Source: an uncultured Prevotellaceae bacterium | GTDB lineage: Bacteria > Bacteroidota > Bacteroidia > Bacteroidales > Bacteroidaceae | DNA: 64,000 nucleotides | Assembly (NCBI GenBank): GCA_900318885.1 | Contig: ONMN01000006.1 | Coordinates: forward strand, 62,001 to 126,000 | Direction of reading: 5' to 3' | Shown: positions 55,789-64,000 of the stretch, piece after piece | Layout: each line of letters begins with the position of its first letter | How positions within the stretch are numbered: the first letter of the stretch is position 1 | The notes under the pieces: model-generated | What the model was told of the DNA's origin: nothing | The model's database searches: none | The model's input: the letters and a program-made list of their open reading frames with translations, nothing else | Position numbers and translations under genes: made by a program

Positions 55789-57405
55789 ATGACTCAGGCC
55801 CTAACATACCACAATATGCATCGTCGCATGGTGACTCACAACTATGCACTGCCAGGTATCTACCACATCACATTGCATGTGGCAGAGGGTACAGGTCGTC
55901 AACCTTTAGGACAAGTGGAAGGCTCGCTGGAAAAGCCTGATAACACGCTTGAGGGGCCGCATGTCATCCTGACACCGATAGGGGAAATGGTACGTGAGGA
56001 ACTGCTTACCAGCATTACCGCACACTATTCGATGGCTGTCATCGACTCTTTTGTCATTATGCCCGAACACTTGCATGCGCTGATCATTGTGAAGGAGCCA
56101 ATAGTCAGCCGTAGCGGTCGTCCTACCCATCTTGGGCAGGTGATTGCCGGTTTTAAGAAAGGCTGCAATCGTCGCTACTGGGCCATGACCGAACAAGGCA
56201 TTCCAACGGGGAAACCGTTGGCCACCCTCGCTACCCCCATTCCTGCTGCCCCCGTATCTGGCGGTTCTGCCGCTGCAGCTCCCGTATCTGGCGGTTCTCC
56301 CGCTGCTGCTCCCGTATCTGGCGGTTCTGCCGCCGCTGCTCCCGTATCTGGCGGTTCTCCCGCCGCCGTCCGGGTGTCTGACGGTTCACCCGCCGCCGTC
56401 CGGGTGTCTGACGGTTCACCCGCCGCTATCCGGGTGTCTGACGGTTCTGCCGCTGCAGCCCCCGTGTCTGGCGGTCCTGCCGCCGCTGCTCCCGTATCTG
56501 GCGGTCCTGCCGCCGCTATCCGGGTGTCTGACGGTTCACCCGTCAGAAAACGCGTTCCTTCTAATGGCACCACCGGCCGCCGCCCCCTCTTTGCCGGCGG
56601 CTATTGCGACGTGATGCCCATTACAGCAGAACAACTGAGCACGCAGCGCGCCTATATCAATGGCAATCCGCGCAGCCGCCTGCTGCGCACCAGCCAGCGT
56701 GCTACGCTGATGCCCTGCCGTGGTGCTTATGTTTCTGCCCTGACACCAGCAGCCCTTCGTGGCTACCTGCAGCGCGTATGCCTGCCGCAGCACGTCACAC
56801 CGGCAGCTCTTGCTGAAATCGAGTGCCGCCTGCTCCTCGCCTCCAGCGTGCCCAGCGCCTCTTCCGCCTCCAGCATGCCCAGCGGTTCAGCCGCTGGGAT
56901 AAGCTCTCCCTTCATAGCTCTTGATTCCTACGGCGACCGCCAGCTGTTGAACAGCCGCCTGTTGCCCGTAGTATGCCATTATCGGGACAAAGCCCATTTT
57001 GATAATCAAAAGGCGCGCTGCCTTGAAGAGGCTGCCAATGGTGCCGTCCTGGTATCAGCACGTATTGCCCCCGGCGAACAGGAAATCATGAATGAAGCCA
57101 TGAATCACGGTTTCCCCGTGATTACTATTGCTGACAACGGCTTCCCCGAGCGCTATCACCCATCAACGGAGCGCATCGACCGCTGTGCGCAAGGCAAGCT
57201 GCTGATCGTCACTCCGTGGCAGTATCAATACCGTGGCAAAAACGAACAGCTCACCATCCCCTTCTGTAAGGCGATGAACTGTGTAGCCCAGGCCCTTTGC
57301 CGCCAAAAGGATGATTGGTGGAAGCTCCCCGTAGCCCAAATGCCCAGCGGTTCTTCCGTCTCTAGGATGCCCAGTGGATCACCCACTGGTAATAACGAGC
57401 AATAA
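55789..57405 (+). CDS. RAYT (REP-associated Y1 tyrosine transposase) with internal repeat array and C-terminal DprA-like domain
   Basis: This 538-residue protein has an N-terminal Y1/HUH domain (about 1-145): HxH at H94/H96 (MPEHLHALIIV) and a candidate nucleophile Tyr130 (GFKKGCNRRYWAM). HUH enzymes cut and join single-stranded DNA at palindromes. Residues 155-254 are ten 10-residue repeats such as PVSGGSPAAA or RVSDGSPAAV. Residues about 260-520 look like a Rossmann domain of the DprA/LOG type (VSARIAPGEQEIMNEAM, FPVITIADNGFPERYHPS, GKLLIVTPW); this fold call is an inference. Perfect REP-like hairpins lie within the gene at 56527, 56878 and 57371. There is no terminator before the next secreted-protein gene. 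RAYTs are usually single-copy, domesticated genes. Confidence 0.85.
   Translation: MTQALTYHNMHRRMVTHNYALPGIYHITLHVAEGTGRQPLGQVEGSLEKPDNTLEGPHVILTPIGEMVREELLTSITAHYSMAVIDSFVIMPEHLHALIIVKEPIVSRSGRPTHLGQVIAGFKKGCNRRYWAMTEQGIPTGKPLATLATPIPAAPVSGGSAAAAPVSGGSPAAAPVSGGSAAAAPVSGGSPAAVRVSDGSPAAVRVSDGSPAAIRVSDGSAAAAPVSGGPAAAAPVSGGPAAAIRVSDGSPVRKRVPSNGTTGRRPLFAGGYCDVMPITAEQLSTQRAYINGNPRSRLLRTSQRATLMPCRGAYVSALTPAALRGYLQRVCLPQHVTPAALAEIECRLLLASSVPSASSASSMPSGSAAGISSPFIALDSYGDRQLLNSRLLPVVCHYRDKAHFDNQKARCLEEAANGAVLVSARIAPGEQEIMNEAMNHGFPVITIADNGFPERYHPSTERIDRCAQGKLLIVTPWQYQYRGKNEQLTIPFCKAMNCVAQALCRQKDDWWKLPVAQMPSGSSVSRMPSGSPTGNNEQ
56251..56550 (+). repeat. 30-bp tandem array (10 units) inside the RAYT gene, built on REP half-hairpins
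   Basis: Ten contiguous 30-bp units, each containing GG-TTC-NN-CC or GG-TCC-TG-CC, encode 10-residue peptides. Most units keep only a short GGCGG/CCGCC stem. The last unit (56527-56547) is a perfect hairpin, TCTGACGG-TTCAC-CCGTCAGA. It looks as if one REP was amplified. There are no spacers, so this is not a CRISPR array. Confidence 0.85.
56878..56898. repeat. Perfect REP-like hairpin in the RAYT gene
   Basis: CCCAGCGG, loop TTCAG, CCGCTGGG: 8 perfect pairs, read as PSGSAAG. Just upstream is a second, decayed copy of the left arm context (CAGCGTGCCCAGCG). Confidence 0.8.
57371..57389. repeat. Perfect REP-like hairpin at the 3' end of the RAYT gene
   Basis: CCAGTGG, loop ATCAC, CCACTGG: 7 perfect pairs, read as PSGSPTG in the last residues of the protein. 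A half copy (CCCAGCGGTTCTTCC) lies 28 bp upstream. Confidence 0.75.
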
Positions 57406-57434
57406 AATAACGATTGAATAAATTGACACAAGAT

Positions 57435-60400
57435 ATGACACGAAAGATGATGATGATAAAGAAAACCCTGTTGCTGGTACTGATGATGACTTTCGGTACT
57501 AACGTATCGTGGGGCCAGACGGACTATTCGGGAACGTATTATATTCGCAGTGGTAGTAGCAACATGTCCCCCAGTGGTGATTATTATCTCTGTCCTACGG
57601 TGGATTGGGCATTCTTTTATACTATAGACAATGTTAATTCCACAGATAATGGTCAGCCTTTTTTAACCACTCACAAAATGGATAATGGAGATGAGGCTAG
57701 GTACAAGTGGATAATAGAGAAACACACAGAAGGTGATCACGACTATTATGCTTTCAAGTATAGTATTAACTATGAATACGAAAGTTCAAGTTATAGCAGA
57801 TATTTGTCGTATAACCGTAAACTTACTGGTGCAGGCACTGACCGTTTGCGAATCCATCTTGAAAAGACAGAAAATCCTGGTGACTACGAGCTGTTCGACA
57901 TAACTCCATATAGCACATACCTCGTTATTTCGCCCAAAAAGAAAGATGAAGATGAAAATAACACTAAGAAATACTTAACTGTAAATGGTGGAAATACTAA
58001 CTATTTTGAAGGTAATTATACTAGCGGTGGTGGAGTACAGAATAAAGATGGCGGTCCAAACGGTTTTACAATTACTACAGGTATAATCGGTACTTATAAA
58101 ACAATCTCAGACGCTAACGCACCGTTTTATCTCGAAGACTATATTAAACGTCCTGAAATATCATATAGCAGTGGTAATGACGTAACCATTACCTATCCTA
58201 CATCTCAAACAATATATTATACCACAGATGGTTCAGATCCTACGGACTCTGAAAATACGAATAGGACGTCATTTACAGGAACATCACAAACGGTTTCATT
58301 TACTAATGTAGCAGTTGTCAAGGCTGCGGCATATATTGGTGGTGAGTATTCGAATGTAGCGACATACGTATATGTTCATACCGATAGTGGCAATCCATAT
58401 CTGTTGCAAAGCGTGGATAACACCAATTTTTACATGGTAGCTGGGGATAACAATAATAACTCAAAGCCTACAGTGAACACATCGAGTTTGCCTCAGGCAG
58501 GTATGTCATGGCATTTCGAGGATGCAGGCGTTGTCAATGGCGTTCAGTGCTATTATGTCAAAAATACATCGGCAAATGGCTATCTGCGTCGTGATGGTAA
58601 CAGTTTCTATATTGAATCAACCTATGCGGATGATAATAACTACAAGTTTGCTGTTATTCCATATCTCAATGAAAGTGGCACCCTTGCCGGTTTCTATCTG
58701 TATAATATTGGAAAAGCCCAATATGTTTATAAGGGCAATAACGGCAGCGTTGTTGGAAATGGATCAAATGGAGCTGTCAATTTAAATAACTTAACAGCTA
58801 TTGACAATCAAGATTTAGCACGATGGAATCTCATCTTGGTGGCCAACAAGGATTTTTCGTCAATAGTCACGTTGTCAAACAATAGCTCTGCCACCTATTA
58901 TACCTTTACTTCGTCGAATGACCCAAATTATCTTATCGTTCCTCCCTCAGGAACAGCTGTCAATGTGAAAACAGCCACTGGTGAAAGCGATAACCAAAAG
59001 TGGTATTTCAAGGATGCAGGTAGTGATGGCTGGGCTTCGTACTACTACATCTTGAATGCTGTGACTGGTGAAGCAATGTATTTCAACGGGACAGAGTCAA
59101 CCAGTAATCAGGAAAATGCTATAAAAATGGGAGAACTCCCTGAGACTCCCACAGATGCCTATAAATTCACTCTGGCCAAGACAATAAAAGACGGTGAATG
59201 CTATGTCATTCCGAAACAGTTGGCTCAATTTGCCAAGACCAACTATACGGCATTATGGCGTGAGGATGAAAACGCCCTCCAGACACGACAAGATAGGGCA
59301 AGCGATAAGATGAAGTGGCAAATCAACGAAGTGGAGAATTTTGTTCTTTCTCCCGTAATAACTTATGAAGTAGGTGAAAACTATACAGTAATAAGCATGT
59401 CCTGTGCTACACCAGGAGCAACGATTAAATATAGCACAGACGGAGCAGATCCAACAACATCTGTCTCACCATATGATAGTTCAGATAAACCCGAATATGG
59501 AAATAGTGTTCCGATGTATATCAAGGCCGTTGCTGTTTTAAATGCCGATGTTCATTCTGATGTCATCACATTCGTTAGAAATCCAAAGGTTACGTTTGAT
59601 CCCACCTACAATCTTGCATGGGACAACACAGCTAAAGTCCCTCCTGTTAGTAGTGTCACAATAGGAACCAATACCACTATCGATGAATCAGAATATAGTT
59701 TGGGTTATTCCAATAATGTCAACGCCGGTACAGCGCTAGTAACTATCAGTGATAATAAGGACAACAATCTTTTTATCAGCGGTACCACAACTTTCGAGAT
59801 TACCCGAAGACTTATTGGCGATGGTGCAGCAGCTGCCCCAGGTTTCTCCATTACTATTGCGAAGTCTGGCGAGAACTATCCTGTTACCGTAAAAGACGGA
59901 GATACTCCATTGACGTTAAATACTCATTACACTGTTAGTAAAGATGATGAGAAATCGAATAGCGACATGTATGTTGCTATGGTCACGGGACATGGAAACT
60001 ATGGTGGTAGTGCTGAAGTAGTTTATGCCAATGTTAGCTTCCCGACAGAGACGAGTACCACAGATGGTGGCTCTGCCGCAGCCTATAAGGCAACTACCGA
60101 TTTGACTACCCCCGCAGGTTTGAAAGCATACATTGTGACAGGTGTCAATTTGTCAGAGGGAATAGTTGAGACAAAAGAGGTGAATTACATACCTGAAGGT
60201 GTACCCATCTTGCTCTTAACAGACAATGATAATCCACATGATGCAGACTTTACTACAACTTTGATATCTGGTATAACTTCTGAGAAACGAGAAGAAGATA
60301 CTGATGGTAATAAGCTGCAAAGGCAAGAAACAGATGGTACTACGAATGTCGGTTGGGGAGAATATTATTTCTTCTCCAAAGGTGAGTTTGTCCTCACGAC

Positions 60401-60677
60401 GGGAGGTAAAATTATGAAGGCAGGTAAGTTCTTCTTGGAGAATGGCGAATACGTGTCAGGTGGAACACCAACTCCTGCTCCGGCTAAGTTGTGCATTGCG
60501 AGGGGTAGTTCGACGAATACAACGAAGATGGATGAGATTATTGACAATTCTCAACTCTCGACATCCAGCTCTCAACTTTTAGACGAGTACTACACCCTCG
60601 ATGGACAGAAACTCAGTAAGAAACCGACCCGTAAGGGTATATATATTCAGAATGGGAAAAAACTAATTGTGAAGTAA
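57435..60677 (+). CDS. Large secreted protein with chitobiase-type beta domains and C-terminal sorting tail
   Basis: This is 1080 residues from ATG at 57435; a TTG at 57414 is an alternative. The signal peptide is MMMIKKTLLLVLMMTFGTNVSWG. Two short domains like the chitobiase/beta-hexosaminidase C-terminal domain contain IYYTTDGSDPTDS (near 270) and IKYSTDGADPTTS (near 675). Between them are lectin-like segments (YYVKNTSANGYLRRDG, YYILNAVTGEAMYFNG) with spaced Trp/Tyr. The end, EYYTLDGQKLSKKPTRKG then IYIQNGKKLIVK, is a common Prevotella surface-protein tail, preceded by a Ser-rich stretch with weak 7-bp periodicity (60547-60581). No enzyme motif was seen. It is 29 bp after the RAYT gene and 7 bp before the next secreted protein. 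Confidence 0.8.
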   Translation: MTRKMMMIKKTLLLVLMMTFGTNVSWGQTDYSGTYYIRSGSSNMSPSGDYYLCPTVDWAFFYTIDNVNSTDNGQPFLTTHKMDNGDEARYKWIIEKHTEGDHDYYAFKYSINYEYESSSYSRYLSYNRKLTGAGTDRLRIHLEKTENPGDYELFDITPYSTYLVISPKKKDEDENNTKKYLTVNGGNTNYFEGNYTSGGGVQNKDGGPNGFTITTGIIGTYKTISDANAPFYLEDYIKRPEISYSSGNDVTITYPTSQTIYYTTDGSDPTDSENTNRTSFTGTSQTVSFTNVAVVKAAAYIGGEYSNVATYVYVHTDSGNPYLLQSVDNTNFYMVAGDNNNNSKPTVNTSSLPQAGMSWHFEDAGVVNGVQCYYVKNTSANGYLRRDGNSFYIESTYADDNNYKFAVIPYLNESGTLAGFYLYNIGKAQYVYKGNNGSVVGNGSNGAVNLNNLTAIDNQDLARWNLILVANKDFSSIVTLSNNSSATYYTFTSSNDPNYLIVPPSGTAVNVKTATGESDNQKWYFKDAGSDGWASYYYILNAVTGEAMYFNGTESTSNQENAIKMGELPETPTDAYKFTLAKTIKDGECYVIPKQLAQFAKTNYTALWREDENALQTRQDRASDKMKWQINEVENFVLSPVITYEVGENYTVISMSCATPGATIKYSTDGADPTTSVSPYDSSDKPEYGNSVPMYIKAVAVLNADVHSDVITFVRNPKVTFDPTYNLAWDNTAKVPPVSSVTIGTNTTIDESEYSLGYSNNVNAGTALVTISDNKDNNLFISGTTTFEITRRLIGDGAAAAPGFSITIAKSGENYPVTVKDGDTPLTLNTHYTVSKDDEKSNSDMYVAMVTGHGNYGGSAEVVYANVSFPTETSTTDGGSAAAYKATTDLTTPAGLKAYIVTGVNLSEGIVETKEVNYIPEGVPILLLTDNDNPHDADFTTTLISGITSEKREEDTDGNKLQRQETDGTTNVGWGEYYFFSKGEFVLTTGGKIMKAGKFFLENGEYVSGGTPTPAPAKLCIARGSSTNTTKMDEIIDNSQLSTSSSQLLDEYYTLDGQKLSKKPTRKGIYIQNGKKLIVK
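60547..60581 (+). repeat. Weak 7-bp tandem repeat (5 units) near the 3' end of the secreted-protein gene
   Basis: Units are attctca, actctcg, acatcca, gctctca, actttta. It encodes a Ser/Gln/Leu linker right before the C-terminal sorting tail. The match between units is loose. Confidence 0.45.
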
Positions 60678-60684
60678 GATAAAA

Positions 60685-63600
60685 ATGGTTATGACACACG
60701 ATATGAATATGAGAAGATTTACACAGATCGTTTTCACGTTGTTAATACTCTTTACGAGTGGAGTGGAAAAAGTGTGGGCAGTCGGTACTAGTGACATCTA
60801 CATTTTTTCATCCGACAATGGTAGTATTAGTGTTGGCGAAGTGGTAACTCTGACAGGTGGTGACTTTAAAGTTACCCTTACGGCTGTTCCCAATAGTGGT
60901 TATACTATTGCAGCAAAAGATTTCTCGGTGTTGCCTGCAGACGATCCAAGCCAAGCTCCAAAACACCGTACACTTGGTGTGGCTTCGGAATTAGAGGTGT
61001 CTGATGAAAGTACTGCGACAGACAGAATCTTCTCTTTCATTCTTCCAAAAAAGTATGCAGGAGCAATGGTTACTGCCTATTTTACCAATATTACCCCAAT
61101 TTCTATTTCCGATATTAGCGATATAACCAATCCTTCTGGTAACTATAAGTTAAACTCTGGTTTTAGTGTTTCCGGAAGTCGTACTAATAATATTGGCTCA
61201 TCTTCTAATCCTTTTAGGGGAAGCATAGAGGGTTATATATATGACAGCGGTGATAATAAAGGACAAATTGATGTTATCAGTCTGTCAGCTCCACTTTTTG
61301 ACTATGTGAAGGATGCAACAATCAAGAATATTGTTGTGGAAGGTACGATAAGTGGTTCTGGCAATGTGGGTGCTATTGCTGGAAATGCTTTAGGAGCTTC
61401 GCGCATCTATAACTGTGGCGTGTTGGCCACAGGTAGCACTGTGAAAACTGATGATGATGGCTATACCCTTATCACCTCTTGTAGCAGTACCATCAGTGGC
61501 GGTAGCTATGTGGGTGGTATCGTAGGATTCCTTGATGGTACCTCTCGTGTCATCAACTGCTATAGTTATGCCGATGTCATTAGCGGTACATATAGGGGTG
61601 GAATCGTTGGTTGGAATAATGTTGCCACGACATCGTCAAACCTTGCCACTATGGTGATGAACTGTATGTTCTATGGTGATATTACCGGCGGCAACAGAGC
61701 TCCTATCTATAATGGTGAGATTATCACCAACGATGGAGATGACAATGGCGTCAACAACTTCAACTATTTCCGCCTAGAATCATCTTACATTCAGGATAAC
61801 ACTATTCCCAAAGTTTATAACTGTGCCCTTGGTGCGGAGACACGCTTCTTACAGCGCTTTGAGTTCTACCGCCATTTGCTGAATAGTAACCGTGAATTGG
61901 CTGCTTGGTGGGCTACGGGCGATGCTGACAATAAGGACGAGATGATGAAATGGGTGTTAGAGCCCAGCCAGATAGGATCCTCCACACCCTATCCCATCCT
62001 CAAGACTCTAGATAAATATGCTTCGGTGGTGAATTACAAGCCTAGTGACGAAGCTTATGATGGCTCTGAGGCCAACCGCAACAAGGGATTAAAATTGACT
62101 CAGATGGGTGGAACGGGAACGGATGCAGGAAAGTTGTCCGTGACCATACAAATGGGACAAATAGGTGATGAGAATAAAGTACCTTATGGTGCTCCTTCAG
62201 GTGCAGGTTTCAAGTCTGACTTTAATGGTACTATTAAACTGACCATTACTGATAAAGATTATGACCATTTTAATTTCAATTATGGTAAGGTTCAATTGCC
62301 CTATTATAACGATTATTGTAATGGTAATTATACGGGGAATCGTGTAGTCACCGGCTGGAAGATTGTTAGTATCACAGGCGGCACGGCGGGAAGTTACTCT
62401 ACCGGAGATGATGTTACCTACAATGACAAAGGCGAATTGACAGCAACACCCTACAACTTTGCCGACCGCAAATGTAAGAATAAAGACCTTTACTCCGAAA
62501 GTGGCCGCGTTTTCAACCAAGGTGCCTACTGGGATGTTCCCGAAGGAGTGACTGCCATCACCATCCAGCCCTACTGGGCCAAATGTGCCTATCTGGCCGA
62601 CGCATATTCTGACGTAGTGTATAAAACCAGCGGTACCGACGAAATGGTCACGGTCCCTGATGTCACTACTGTTGGTGGTGGCAAACGCTATGCTTCTAAT
62701 GGTGTCAGCACCAATATCAACGGAAGTAGCCAAATGGTCTACACAAATATTGCTACAGCCAGATCGAATATTGGTACTTCCGGTACTGTTTATGATAATG
62801 CCATTGTGCTTGTGGGCAATTACCACTACAATGTAACAGGTAGCAACCAAAACATTGGCAGTAACCCCTATACAATGATGTCCGTTGACCTCGACTGGGA
62901 TAATGAGCCTGACGCCAGCCTCATTATGCGCTTCAACGGACGTGCTAAATTCCATGCAAGTCGCTATGACTTTCTGAACCTCATAGGTCTTGGTATGGCA
63001 CAAAAGACCACAGGGGGTACTGGTACATACAACTTTGGTATCATACAGCCCTTAAACTGGTTCGAAGTAACTAATACTGCTTTGTTCCGGGCTACCCAGT
63101 TTGAATATAGCCCAGCTAGCCGTGCCAAGAAGCCTATTATCCTGCATGGTGGTGTTATTGAGCAGTGGGTTACCCAGCAACAAGATGCTGGTGACGCCGT
63201 GGAATATTTCCACGTGGGCAGCAACGTGTGGTTCAAGGAGTTTCACAGAGGTTCTCACCAAGATAATGAGAACAAGAGCACCCCACACCCGCCCTTGTCT
63301 GTCACCGGCGGTGATTTCTCTAAGTTCTACCTTACAGGCTATTATCAGTCTAAGGCCACAATTTACAATGATAATGCCGAATGCTATATCAACGGTGGAC
63401 GTTTCGGAGAGATTGCAGGTGCCGGTATGGAAGGTATTGGTACTTCAGATGGCAAAGGCAACATTACCTGGATTATTGATAATGCCGATATCAAGGAGTT
63501 TTATGGCGGAGGTATCAACCATGCTAAACCTGTGCATGGTAACATCCATACCATTATCAGTAACAGCCATGTGGATGTTTTCTGCGGTGGTCCCAAGTTC

Positions 63601-64000
63601 GGTAATATGGAGCCTGGTCGCACCGTCACCACTACCGCCACCAACTGCACTTTTGGCACTTATTTCGGTGCAGGCTTTGGCGGCAACTCCTACAGCCGCT
63701 ATGCACCGAGAAACCATAATAATATATTAAACTTCCCTCATAACGATGGTTCTGCAGGTAACCACGATTCTTGGAACGACTGGTTGTCGAAAAACTATAA
63801 GCAGAACTATGATGCCAATAAAGGTGGTATATCCACCCAGTTCGACTATCAGTTCTTGCCACAGTCGAGCAACCTCGATAATGTGGCACGTATTTTTGTC
63901 GATTATGTTGCCTTCTCATTGGCCACTTGCCATAACGTCACTTCTTCTTTGACAGGTTGCACAATCACAGGTCATTTCTATGGTGGTGGAAGTTTGGGAA
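60685..64000 (+). CDS. Large secreted GLUG/YGGG-repeat surface protein (partial, C-terminus outside window)
   Basis: The frame opens with ATG at 60685 and is open to the end of the window, 1105 codons. ATGs at 60703 and 60709 are alternative starts. The signal peptide is RRFTQIVFTLLILFTSGVEKVWA. GLUG-type repeats appear near residues 225-320 (NVGAIAGNALGASRIYNC, SYVGGIVGFLDGTSRVINC, TYRGGIVGWNN), as in M26-associated surface proteins. From about residue 930 the Y-G-G-G/F-G-G motif of the giant protein appears (FYGGGINHAKPVHG, AGFGGNSY, HFYGGGSLG). The frame continues rightward, so the complete protein may rival the giant one. It is probably cotranscribed with the preceding secreted-protein gene. 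A surface adhesin role is inferred; no catalytic motif is seen. Confidence 0.82.
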   Translation, partial: MVMTHDMNMRRFTQIVFTLLILFTSGVEKVWAVGTSDIYIFSSDNGSISVGEVVTLTGGDFKVTLTAVPNSGYTIAAKDFSVLPADDPSQAPKHRTLGVASELEVSDESTATDRIFSFILPKKYAGAMVTAYFTNITPISISDISDITNPSGNYKLNSGFSVSGSRTNNIGSSSNPFRGSIEGYIYDSGDNKGQIDVISLSAPLFDYVKDATIKNIVVEGTISGSGNVGAIAGNALGASRIYNCGVLATGSTVKTDDDGYTLITSCSSTISGGSYVGGIVGFLDGTSRVINCYSYADVISGTYRGGIVGWNNVATTSSNLATMVMNCMFYGDITGGNRAPIYNGEIITNDGDDNGVNNFNYFRLESSYIQDNTIPKVYNCALGAETRFLQRFEFYRHLLNSNRELAAWWATGDADNKDEMMKWVLEPSQIGSSTPYPILKTLDKYASVVNYKPSDEAYDGSEANRNKGLKLTQMGGTGTDAGKLSVTIQMGQIGDENKVPYGAPSGAGFKSDFNGTIKLTITDKDYDHFNFNYGKVQLPYYNDYCNGNYTGNRVVTGWKIVSITGGTAGSYSTGDDVTYNDKGELTATPYNFADRKCKNKDLYSESGRVFNQGAYWDVPEGVTAITIQPYWAKCAYLADAYSDVVYKTSGTDEMVTVPDVTTVGGGKRYASNGVSTNINGSSQMVYTNIATARSNIGTSGTVYDNAIVLVGNYHYNVTGSNQNIGSNPYTMMSVDLDWDNEPDASLIMRFNGRAKFHASRYDFLNLIGLGMAQKTTGGTGTYNFGIIQPLNWFEVTNTALFRATQFEYSPASRAKKPIILHGGVIEQWVTQQQDAGDAVEYFHVGSNVWFKEFHRGSHQDNENKSTPHPPLSVTGGDFSKFYLTGYYQSKATIYNDNAECYINGGRFGEIAGAGMEGIGTSDGKGNITWIIDNADIKEFYGGGINHAKPVHGNIHTIISNSHVDVFCGGPKFGNMEPGRTVTTTATNCTFGTYFGAGFGGNSYSRYAPRNHNNILNFPHNDGSAGNHDSWNDWLSKNYKQNYDANKGGISTQFDYQFLPQSSNLDNVARIFVDYVAFSLATCHNVTSSLTGCTITGHFYGGGSLG

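Noticed and set aside
56251..56550. CRISPR-like array
   Set aside because: Units are contiguous 30-bp repeats with no unique spacers and stay in the RAYT reading frame.

Overview
This window comes from a Bacteroidota genome, most likely Prevotella/Segatella or a close relative. The support is SusC/SusD/SusE/SusF starch genes, Bacteroidales promoters of the TTTG-N19/20-TAnnTTTG type, a FimA/Mfa-type fimbrial operon with a DUF3575 leader gene, the conserved dut-TPR-DUF4292-EnvC cluster, and large secreted proteins with type IX-like C-terminal tails. No rRNA, tRNA or CRISPR array was seen.

Layout. (1) Positions 1-20812 are a starch/alpha-glucan utilisation locus with two divergent arms. The minus strand carries susC-susD-susE-susF (susF runs off the left edge). 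The plus strand carries a tightly packed operon: LacI-type regulator, MFS oligosaccharide transporter, GH77 amylomaltase, GH97 SusB, a superfamily 1 helicase, a GH115 glucuronidase and a GH13 pullulanase. Between the arms lies a perfect 18-bp LacI-type palindrome. Surface glycans would be bound by SusD/E/F, imported through SusC, cut in the periplasm by SusB and pullulanase, moved inward by the MFS carrier and disproportionated by MalQ. (2) Positions 20838-25194 hold a periplasmic NMT1/THI5-like binding protein followed by two paralogous Cache-type sensors; the first has lost its ATPase domain. (3) Positions 25386-34886 are housekeeping: dut, a TPR protein, a DUF4292 lipoprotein, EnvC, an ArgE-like M20 hydrolase, a frameshifted long-chain acyl-CoA ligase, prfB, a 48-residue membrane protein and a CYTH protein. 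(4) Positions 35031-54946 are a fimbrial/surface operon of seven genes ending in a 3870-residue protein and a strong terminator. (5) Positions 54947-64000 hold an 840-bp non-coding repeat region, a RAYT (REP-associated tyrosine transposase) fused to a possible DprA-like domain, and two large secreted proteins, the last one cut by the window edge.

The most unusual content is small mobile or self-copying DNA lying inside genes. A family of short hairpins (stem, GG, loop TTCNN, CC, stem) occurs in perfect form in susB, argE, the giant surface gene and several times inside the RAYT gene itself, and with one wobble pair in the GH115 gene. In each place it is read in frame as peptides of the GGSPAG/DGSPVG type. 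A second class consists of tandem 7-, 8- or 9-bp repeats whose unit differs from locus to locus. Three of them run from the stop codon of one gene to the start codon of the next, and another encodes part of a signal peptide.

All product calls come from reading sequence and recalling families. No database search was possible.
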